From: Mytilus trossulus
Taxonomy: Eukaryota; Mollusca; Bivalvia; Mytilida; Mytilidae
Direction of reading: 5' to 3'
NCBI RefSeq assembly: GCF_036588685.1
Contig: NC_086380.1
Location: 31,762,474 to 31,826,473, forward strand
Length of the DNA stretch: 64,000 nucleotides
Below the pieces are notes generated by a model. It was not told the DNA's origin, made no database searches, and was given only the letters and a program-made list of their open reading frames with translations. Shown in pieces: positions 36,801-48,800 of this stretch; position 1 is the first letter of the stretch; each line of letters starts with the position of its first letter. Made by a program: the position numbers and the translations under genes.

Positions 36801-39800
36801 ATTATTGCGTGCATCTATTATTGCGATTTTGTCGTTTTAAACTTGATGCGATTTTAATTTTTACGATTTTGAGAAAAATTCTGTTTAATTCCTATGAAAT
36901 ATTTTAAAATGTGAGTTTAAATTATTGCGTTTACAACTCTGTCGCATTTTTCCCAAAAAATAAAAACCTCGCATTAATTTCTGAATTTACAGTTCTTTGT
37001 ACTAATACATGTATGCAACAAAAAAACGAAAATTAATGGTAAGTTCTGTAAATTTCATACAAATTTTTTACTAGAAGTAGTCATATCACTTCAAGATCTG
37101 CAAAGAAAAATTATAATAGCATTGTACCATTCCAAATTTATCAATTATTTTACTCTGTATTTTGTAAATGACATTTTGCTTGCTGATCAATGTAGCCATT
37201 TTCCATCTCTCTTTTACCGGTACATTTCTGGAACATTTCTGACACTCAGCTAAAGATAGTTCATTGTCAGTGTTTCAACTCCTTATATGAATTTCAAAAC
37301 AATAATGCTCATTTATTGCTCTTCAACTTCGTACTTTAAAGTATTTGGCCTTTTTAACTTTTTTGGATTCGAACATCACTGATGAGTCTTTTGTATCTGA
37401 AACGCGCGTCTGGCATATATACTAAATTTAGTCCAGGTATCTAGGATGAGTTTATTTAGATGCACATCAGCATGATGCCAAAAAGAAATACCTTTAAATA
37501 TTTTAAATATAAATATGTATATTTTTTTTTTGTTTCTTTATCTATACCTTGGTTCTAATGTTAGTATTTTCTTCCTTGTTGTTCTATCATACACAAACAG
37601 TTCGGGTGTTTCTCCAGTGGTGACGAAGCGTATGCCGTCAGAACTGTATGTCACGTTCAGTGACTGTCTGTTTTCTGTCATTGTATTTAGACAAGAACCA
37701 GTGGTGTAGTCCCATAGTTTTATATGTCCTGATGCATCTAAAATAAATAACAGGTTTAAAGTTAAAAAAAGAAATATAAAATTTGAGAATTTTCTTTGGG
37801 TAATATAAACTTCAATGAGATTTGAAGATATTTAAGGAATGACTAATATATTTTTTCTGTCTATGAAGAAATAACATAAAAAAAAATTGGTGCACACTGA
37901 ATAATGCATGTAGCGGGTTGTTTAACAGTGTGCACTACATTTTTTTAATGTTAATTCGAATAGACAGAAAAAATATTAGTCATTTCTTATAATTTAATTC
38001 TAAATTCCATCTTAAACCGTAGAAAACCATGAAAAACGTTGATGACGTCACGGTCATATGACTAAATTATGTCTATGGGGCGATAACAAAGTAACATCAG
38101 CTAATCAGAAGAAGCTTTTACATCCAAAATTAAATTATTTGAAAATAAATTCAGACAACAATTATGATTTCTATACCATTTGTTCAGACCTATGAGATGA
38201 ATGAATTTCCTAGCAGGGTTAGAACTTAAGACTTTGGCAATGGTAGCCCACACCTTGAATTTCGTAGTCCCCATATATTGTCCTATACAAGAAAAGCAGA
38301 AATTTAAGTAAACAACACCAAATTTTAGGGTCCATTGGCATGTGGGCCCCTACTAATTTCATACCCTGCCTAGGATATTCATATATCTTTCCCAAAATAT
38401 GTCTTAAATTATAAAACAAGAATACACATATTGTCATGCTCAACATATCCCGACTCATAGAACTACTTTATAAGTATTAGGCTGCTGGCCAAACATGAAG
38501 TCATTCTTTTCAATAGTATTGTCAAAATTGGTGACAAAATTTTAAGTTCATTCAACATGTTCAATATTGAAAAAATTAATATCTGCAAAAAGAAAGTAGA
38601 TATCTCACAAAATCTGAAATGTGATCACAAGTTACAACTCTCATCTGATGACATTGTCAAAATGACTAAGTGTAAATAAGAAGTCAGTTGATATTTTTAG
38701 TAACTTTTAGGGCACTTTATAGCTTGCTGTTTAGTACATGTATGAGCCATGGCTCCTATCGGACACCGTACTATGACCTATAATGGTTTAATTTTACAGA
38801 TTGTGACTTGGATGGAAAGTTGTCTCATTGGCACTCATACATTGTACCACATCTTCTAATATCTATGAAGAAAAAAAACAAATAATCTGATTTTTGTAAC
38901 TGAAATATACATAGCTGATCACTGTGACACTGACATCAGATTACCAGTAGTTTGGATTCAGTCAATGAGAAGAGAGTGTGAGTCAAATAATAAATGATAT
39001 ACTCACATGATGCCAGTAGTTTATCATCCTCTATCACTCCAGTACATGGGAAAACAGGGAATCTAATCTGTGTGACGGGTAGATGAAAGTTATCTATATC
39101 TTCATCTCGTAGACTGTATAATAATTGGTTTTCAAGGTGGTTGTATACCTGTAGATAAAACAATACAAATTAGTTGGAAATCACCATATTTATATATCAT
39201 TATTTGTTGATAATAACAGGAACTTGCAATTATTGAAGTTCAAAAGACTTTACATAATGCATATATAGTATACACAACTTAGAAAAAATATGCTTAATAA
39301 TGGTAAATTTGTAATAACATGAATAACAAGAATGTGTCCCCAGTATACATATGCCCCATCTGCACTTTTTTCTATGTTCAGTAGACCATGAAAATGGGGG
39401 GAAATCTCTAAATTGGCATTAAAAGTAGAAAGATCATATCATAGGCTTAGTCTTAGACATAGGGAACATGCGTACTAAGTTTCAAGTTCATTGGACTTTA
39501 ACTTCATCAAAAACTACCTGGACCCAAAACTTTAAACTGGACCAAAAACATTAACCTGAAGCGGGATACATGGACAGACGGAGACAGACGCACAGACCAG
39601 AAAACATAAAGCTCATAAATGGGGAATAAAAAATACACATATTGAGGAACCATTTATACTTACCAAAATTTTCCCATCAATTAGACCAACAGCCAGCATT
39701 GAACCATCAGGTGTAAATTTACAGCACATAACATCTGTCGGAAAATCACTGAAAATGTAAAGTAATTGCATGAATTTACAGAAATAGTTTCAATCCAAAT

Positions 39801-42800
39801 TATATGTATTGAAAGTAAAATATTACCTTTATGTTTGGGTATCAGTCACAATAACTATATATATAAATATAACTATATTTTTCGTCAACATCTTTATTCT
39901 ATTATCATGGTAATTACATATGTCATGTATGTACACATGATGAAATTACTGTTAAAATAACAAGCTTTCGTATTCTCTTGTTCATGACTGCCATGGCCCA
40001 TGAGGACATTAAACAGATTTTAGATGTGTGGTTTGGAAAGGAATTTGACAATTTTAAAGCAAAATATAGATGAATATTAAATTTCAAATTAATTTCGACT
40101 AAAATCAGAATCTTGCAATGTACAATCTTAATCATGTTGAGTATCAAGTTTATCATGTTTCTATTTGTTTTAATTCCAAGAAAAAATTTAATGACTTCAA
40201 AGAGATACATGTATTGCTTCGAACTTTTTGAAACATTACATGTATGTACAGGGACTAAACTTGGGAATTTCAAGCTAGGAGCCCAGACCAGATATTTCAC
40301 AATTAGTCTGTATATGTTCAACTAAAATTTAACTGAAAGTTTAGGGGCCCAGCTAAAAATCTAGGAGCCATGGGAGACTGGGCCCCCTTTAAGTTTTGTC
40401 CCTGATGTAGTTATATTAAAATAAAGAGTCAGTATTTACACAAACATGATAAAGAGACAAATATTTTCTTAAGGAGAATCAACCATTTAACTCTACCTGT
40501 CATCCTGTCAATTGTAAAATCATTGTTTTTCTTATTACATGTATTCTTTTCTCCATATTCTACACTTAATTTGCCCCCCAAAAAAATATTAACCTTTTAA
40601 GTTAATTTACTTTAAATTTATTAATATTTTACAAATTTTATTACTACATGTACTAAAATAATCATAAATTTCAAATCTTCATTCTAATCTAATTAAAAAT
40701 AATATTAGTTTATAGATTCAAATAAAATTTATATAGCTCATATACAATGTACATTTTAAATGTTGTTCTACATTGTACATAGATTACATAAACTTGTGCA
40801 TTGACTGAATATATATAGCACAAAAGTTTTAAATTTCAAAAAGTTATGCACATGAATGCACTTTAGTAAGTCCTTGTATTGAATTCAGAAAACAAAAGAA
40901 TTCTTTACATTTAATCTAAACAATACCCTTCATTAGTTGTGCTCTACATAACCTCTCTATTTACACCAGTTATTATAAAGAACTAAAACAATCCCATCCT
41001 ATAACAAGGTCATAAATAGGACTTTTATTTAGAAATCAGAGGTCGCCACAAGCGGTAAATAAATTGTAAGGAATCATGATACTGTCAATAAGTAGGATGT
41101 ACGTTGTCTGTTGTCATTTCCAGTTGCAATCGATAGTCTAGTCAAAGCTTTGTTCCCTTTATCTCTAGATATTACATAAACGCCTGCATTTATGTAGAGA
41201 AATGTCAAGAATAACCATGTATGTTCTTACATGTATGTGAATAATGAACCGTTTTACAACGTAGATTGGCAGTGTTTATCATTTCATAAATTTTACTCAA
41301 TCTCTAAGAAAGACCAAGAAGTCTTAAGTTTGCTTTTAAATTAAACAATAATTTTGAGAGTATAGTCATAATAGTAATAGATCACAAACTTGATGTCAAA
41401 TCGAATTTTAAGGTTGAATTTCATTCCAAACTTTAAGTGTTCTGTCAAGTTTGATCACCGTCATCATCTATGATCTGTAAATATAACTTTTTTTCCACTG
41501 ATTGTTAACAGTCCAACAGAGTTTACTCCTGCAATAAGCAACTCTTTTCTTTTGATTAAATACAACCCTGATGCCAATTGCCAATTTTCTTCATATTTTG
41601 TATATCGTCTGGTGTACCCTAATTCATGCAATTTTTGTTGAACAGTGTGTGGATACTTTTGCAGGTGTACAAGTGTTAAATTCTTTTGTGATATCCTTTA
41701 GGGTTGAACAGGAAGACACTTTCACAATCCATGAGAGGGTGTTAACTGCCTGTTTGATGACAGTTTTTCTTGAGGCACATTTTCCATATAGGCCAACACT
41801 TCAAAAGCCTGGAAATTGTGGATTTAGCTATTCCTAAGCTTATAGCAAATAAAATTATGAAAATCTTCATGATATTTTGATGATATGAGTAGGCCAGACT
41901 ACAAAAAATGTAGATTATATAATGAGTGAAATTTAAATTGACCCTATTTTGAAATTCACTGTAGTGTTACCTAATACCTTAGGATGACATAGTTCAAATA
42001 ATTATGACATCTTGAAAGGCACTGTCTTAGGCTATCATATTTTTTTTTCAAAAAAATAAAATAGCCCTCCGAGACGTCATAATTATTTGGACTAAGGATG
42101 ACTAACAAAAGTTAAGTGCATGTGATTGAAACTTTTTTCCAGTGGGTCCTTTTAAGATGAGACTTCCAGTTCACACCATAGGCAAGGGTTCAAATTAGGG
42201 GTGGTCCGAGGTCCGCGACCTTTCACTGATTGCAATTGGACTTTTGATTTGGTTACAAGCTACGCCCGACAGACCTTTGATTGAAAATAAAATAAAAATG
42301 CCAACCTTTTATAAAACTCAAATCTCCAAACGATCTCAAAATTTAATTTCATCTTTATTATTCATGACAGTGATGTTCATTTTGTTCAACAGCTAGCTTT
42401 ATACCGAAAATCGACAACAAGTAATGTGTTAAATCGTGTAAAATTGTAACTGACTGACAAAAACAACTACGAAAACAATGCATGCCATTAACCAGAAATG
42501 AAGACAAATGTAATACCGGATCATATTCTAGAGTTGATAAGGGTAATTCCTAGTTTGCTGCCCAAATACAATGAACATATATAATAATTCCAGGCAGTTG
42601 ACAAAACACATCTATGATGATGAAATATAAACATGTATTAGAATTAAAAACAAATAGATATATTGAAAATAACTCAAAATTACTTTTAGTTCACAAATTT
42701 TAAATAACATGTCAAAATCCAATAAAATATGACAGTAATTTTCTTTAATCATTGAAAAATGTTGATATTACTTTTAGATTTTTTTTTATAGTGTATAACA

Positions 42801-45800
42801 AATATTTGACTACAATTTCAAGAGGTTATTTCTTCTCAGTTTTCAGAAGGGCCAATAAAAACCTGGAAGTTTCTTACTTTATTTTCACAGAGAAACTAAT
42901 GTATTTTAATAGTGCAACTACATGTAGATATGATACATGTACACTTAAACAGGCTTAAAGAGACACCCTCCCCACTACCATTATTTTTGTAACATGTCTT
43001 GCACTAATTGTATTTATTGAATTTTGTACATATGTATTTCTCTATACCGTGTCAAAATGATGGTTTAGGCCAAAAAAAAAATATATGTATGTTTCCTGTT
43101 TCCCGACCAACCCCGACTCAAACCCCCCGACCCTAGATATTTTAATTCAAATCCGGAAAAAATTCGTTTCTGGTCTGGAAAAATTTGTTTCCGGTCCGAT
43201 CCAGATCCGTATCTTACTATGCCAAAACAATAAATGGCTGCTCCCAGCACAAGTGTGCTACAATTAAGGTTTAAAAAATGTCGGCACTGGGAGGATAATT
43301 CAATAAAAGCTTCTTTAAAGGGATTAAATCATTTTGGGGTACAGGACCCTAACCAAACATGATATTTAAGCGACTGCAAATCTGACAGGAAGTGCAAAAA
43401 TAAAAAAAAAATAAAAAAATAATTAAAAAATCCTGACCTACCAACCCTGATTTAGTTGCCTTGGCAGCAGGAAACAGACATTTATAATTTTTTTGTCTTA
43501 TTGAGAATATAGATACATGTATATACCCCAAAAAAAAATTCAATCAAATTCAATAATATACAACTACTACTGTCTACATGTACTAGACAATTACATTAAT
43601 CATGGTATCGGGGCTGTTCGCCCTAATAACATGTTCGCCCTGGGTACGTTCGCCCTGAGTTCGTTCGCCCAGAGAGTCCTTTCGCCCTACTAAAAAATAT
43701 TGATATTCAGGACATTGAAGTTGAAAAAAACTTATTCAGATATGTCTATGGTATATATTCTTGAAATTTATGGAAACAGGAAAATATTTAAAAGTTTATG
43801 TCTTGTTTAGGATTGTTAATTGTTCAATGACAAAATAATTCGGATCACTGATTATTGTGATACTTGTCTTTTAATGATTTAGGCCACACTTAAAAAAAAT
43901 TTGGTTTGCCCAAACCCTACCCAGATGTTGTGACAGTGGGTAGGTAGGCATTTTCTTTTTTTTTCAAAAAAAGAAATTGAAGTATCAGATGTTTATTAGT
44001 CTTCATGCCTATTTGATTAAAAAAAAACTTCTTCAAATCAGGAAAATAAAAGAATTTGAGTAGGCAGCTTTTTTCTGGGTAGGTAGCGTTTAGGCAATCA
44101 AACCTATTTATTATAGCCTTACTACTGTAATAAAAAATCAATTGATGAAATATTCAGCTTGAAATTAATAAACACAATGATGTACAAACTGTAAATCACG
44201 AAACGGATTTACAAGTTTTTTATTATACTCAGAGACTACTGTAGTGCATATATACAGCCATGATTGACTGAATACAATTATTTTGTTAACACATATCAAA
44301 GGGAAAATGATTGCGGCAATAAAAATATTCTGTCAATTTGTTAACAAACTTTAACATATCATTTGTTCAAATACTTAAAATTATGCGCCTGGACAACAAA
44401 TAGAAAAAAAATAAAAATCTGGGCGAATGAACCCTGGGCGAACATGTATTAGAGCGAATACATAGTTTGGCGAACGTGAATCAGGGTGAATGGACCCGGA
44501 TTCATTTATCATAAAACTTGTTACAGTGGTTTTGACAATAAAACAAGCTAAATCTAACCCAACATCAAAAGCACAATTTTTTTTGTATCTTACTGAGTTA
44601 GGAATTATTTCCGGATGGCATCACCTCCTGACAAATGTAAATGCCAGGATGTCCGGATCTGAGAATTGGACCTGGAGTATATATATATACATGTATATAG
44701 GTTGTGGACCTTTCAGTTTGGAGTGTTAATTTAAACCCCTGCATAGGTTGACACAAATAAATTTATACAAAAAACTCATTTATAATTTATCTCATATAAA
44801 TTGTCAAAGCCTCAGCAATCAGCATAATTAATTTAAAAAAAAACCTCCCCCCCCCCTTTTTTTTTTTACAGTACTTTAGTGTAGGGGTAGTGGTTATTAC
44901 AACTAACCAATCCACAGGCACTTGTTTCTATCCATTGGAAGAACCACTATCAACGTATATTTACTCGTAAATATACGTTGATAGTGGTTCTTCCAATGGA
45001 TAGAAACAAGTGCCTGTGAACCAATCTGTGAAAATGACTTGCAGTGTTATGAAACTTACATCGTATTGATCAGTTTAAGAAATTTTTCTAAATGAGGTCC
45101 AGAGACAGAGTCACGTCGATGATGTACAGTTTCGTGTGAAATTTCTGGATCTTGTGAAAATGAAAGTCCTCGGGTAGGCGTATGAGTTGTGGAATTTGCA
45201 GGTGCTTCAGTGCTGTCATAAGTAAAACTTTCCTCTTCTATAATTCCTGATATAGCAGGGTCTGGGAGAGAGTCTATCATATGCATATTTAATCTCAAAC
45301 TGACGTAAAGTTCTTCTCGGCCTTTTCTAACAAATCTCCTTGCCTTCCCAAAACAAAACAGGTTCGCAGGTAATTTAAAGGTAATTTCTAATTGGTCAAC
45401 ACATTTCTAAATATTATTCCTAGTTTTTTTTAGTTACATACATTGTACAATGCAAATCTTCTACATAAATAAATAAAACATTCTTTTCCGTTTGTGTGTT
45501 TGTGGGTTTTTTTTTCGTTTATTAATTTTTTACTATTTTTTGTCCAACCAGAGGCTTACCTGAGTTTTATGCGACATCGGGGTTATCTTTCTTTTAAGGT
45601 CAATTAACAGTAAATAAAGGCAACAGTAGTATACCGCTGTGCAAAACTCGTAAATCTATGGACAAAAAAAATAAAAAAAATTGGGGTATCAAACTAAAAC
45701 TGAGGGAAGCGCATTAAAATTTAGGCCTAACACACACAGAAACGGACTAAGCATTAGACAAAATCCGATGAGAATTACAACCAAATACATGAATTTGGGA

Positions 45801-48800
45801 TAGAAAAGTAAATGGGCTATGTCACAGATTTCATTAAATATTTGCACACAACTCTGGATTGATAAACACCAACTGAAAATCTAAAAAATAATGCCTTAAT
45901 TTCTCTCATTTATTATTTGAAATATTACCTGGGGGCGTAGCTTGAATGAAATGATGTGCAAGCAACTACTGGGACCCTTTTATGCAGAAAAATGTTTCTT
46001 TTTTTCAGTTTTCGGTAATAGCTAGGACGGTTAAATGAGCTACATATAGATAGGACTTATAAACAATTTATGAATGTAAAACTATTAATAAATCTTTTAA
46101 ATAGAGTAAATCATGGTCATTTGAATACATAAACAACACATTTTTGTGATACCGAATTTAGTCAAAATTGTCCAAAATCTGCTCTTCGGGTTTAGGCAGA
46201 AATGAACTTCTCTATTACTTTGTCAATATTTACACGGAATTCCCGATGAATATGCAGTTATGCTAGCGATGATAACCTGTCGTTGTTCATTGTTGATCGT
46301 ACATTTGTTTTCAACAGACGTAGTACCTTGACATAGATACCCCACGGTAGCACTCGCGAGATGTTATAAACCAGCGTACGTGTTCGCCATCGAGCGACAT
46401 CCGTATTGAATTCGTCAAAATTACATGCCAGGTCAGTTTCGTATGTCTCAGACAAAGTTGAGATTTCTTCGTTTGTTATATTTCCAACAACACAAGGTAG
46501 CAGATACGGCGCAAAGAAGCGATTTTCTTATCATTCTAGACGCGACTCCATTCTCCAGTTCCATTAATACAGATTTAAATCCTACAAAATGGGTGAACAT
46601 TTGTATAGAAAGCACATACTGCGGCGAAAAACCTTCTAAAATTTGTCTTTGAATCGTTAAAGCTCTAATTCTACTCCATAGATTTTTCTGTTGTTGGCAT
46701 ATACATTTTCGTTTTATTAATACAAAATGAAGATAGGGTCACCGACTTCGTTTTTACGCTTAACTTCATTCAATAACTGTACTTTGTAAATAAATTAAAA
46801 AAAATACGTCGAAATAATCGTAACGTCATCGCGTTGCAGGCCGTAAAACATTGATTTTTGACGTTTTTCACCACAAATATTGTCCTACATTGATTGTATA
46901 CACAAAAAACGAAGTCGGTGACCATATGATTATTTAATGTCATTAAAACAGAAATTTATGTATCAACATTATGTTTTTTTTTTAATAAAAATCTATTGAG
47001 TAGAATTAGATATTTGACGGTTTTTAGACAAATTTTAGAAGCTTTTTCGCCGATTTTATGTGCTTTCTATACAAATATTCACTCATATTGAAATAAATCA
47101 ATCTGTAATATTTCAAGTAATAAAAGAGACAAATGCATTATTTTTTCGATTTTCACTTGTAGTTCAGCGAGCCAAGGTTGTATATAAAATTTTGGCAAAA
47201 TCTGAGACATAATCCATTTACTGATTCTTTACGTTAATCCCTGATATATCAGTTTATTCATTTCTTGCTCACATGTAATATACTGGAGCAGTAAGAAATC
47301 AAAGGTCTGTTCTATGTTCCTTTTGGAATTTCAACCAACGATGCAGAACTTGGTCTTCCATCACTATTAGTGTATTGAATTAACTAAGATACATAAGCGT
47401 CCTTACAAACAACGGTATATTGCTGGGTTTTCCAAGTGCTCCACTAAACCTCTTTCTATATTATTAACATCTATTTTATCAGGCTTCAAAGTTATTGTGA
47501 AACTAACTATTCTGAAGGTGGCGTGAATCAGATGTTTATACTAAAAGTGTGAATGATCACTCTGATTCAAACAAAATATTCTGTGAAACTGACATTTTCA
47601 AGATGCTTGATTTCTTGATTGACAAAATATTTGTTACGTTTGGAGGACGTGTTTTTCAACAGACTGTCAGCATTCCAATAGGAACCATTTGCACCCCTCT
47701 ACTTGCCGACTTGTTCATTATTATTACGAGGATGAATTCATAAAGTGACTTTTTTGGAAGAAACTAATTTAATTAAGATAAGACTAGAGTTAGCAATATC
47801 CTTTAACTTTACTTTCCGCTTTATAAATGATGTTCTCTCACTAAATGTTTGTTTGGTGACTATGTTGAACGCATCTATTCCATCGAGCTAGAGATAAAGG
47901 TTACAACAGAAACAGCTAAGTCCGCCTCATATCAGACTTAACCTACATCTTGAAATTAACAATGAGGGTCGTTTGAAAACGAAACTTTGCGACAAAAGAG
48001 ATGATTTCAGCTTCCTGATTGTTAACTTTCCATTTCTATGTAGCAACACTAAAACAACACCCGTATACGTAGTATATGAAACACCCAATTGATACTATAT
48101 TCCCAGGCTTGTATTCCCTATTATGTTTTCCTTGATAGAGCGTTGCTGCTCACAACGAAGCTTTTATAAACCAAAAGTTCTAAATAGTGACGTTGAGATC
48201 ATCCCTTCTTTAATTTTAGGAACTCCATCACGAGTTGTTTTACCGTTATTGAATATCCGATTGACAAATAATATCAGATATGTTCCATATGTCGTAACTA
48301 CAAACCATTTTTCTTTTCATTACGAATGTGACCTACCGAAATATACTATATACCGGGTTTGCAATGATATGAGCAACACGACGGATGCCACATGTATTAT
48401 ACACAAAATGTCGCAACAATTAGACAGTATCAAAGGAAAATGAGAAATTCAAAATTTTTTAAAACGATCCGCTGTAATTCTAATGTACCAGATAAGGCTA
48501 AGCGTTGATGACTTTGGGTATGTGCATGCCTTGATGCACGACCCTTCACGTGGTAATCTTTGGCTGATGTCTGTCATATTTTGGTTTTTAACCCGAGAAC
48601 ACAAGCAGCATTTGTCATTGCCGTGAAATATTTTGTATAATTGTAAACTCTGTCTTTCAGTCAAGTCTTAGAAATAGAAAAAAACAGGGTTTCGGTGTTT
48701 TGTTTTCATCCTTAATGATATTTCTTTTATATCTTCTTATGTTGATATATCAGTTGCTGTAAGATGCACAAAATATGACTCTTTTTTTTTTTTTTTTAAT

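Noticed and set aside
45284..45286. ATG in WD40 exon 2 as the gene's start
   Set aside because: Coding-like sequence continues upstream to a good acceptor at 45407 and joins an upstream ATG exon in phase.
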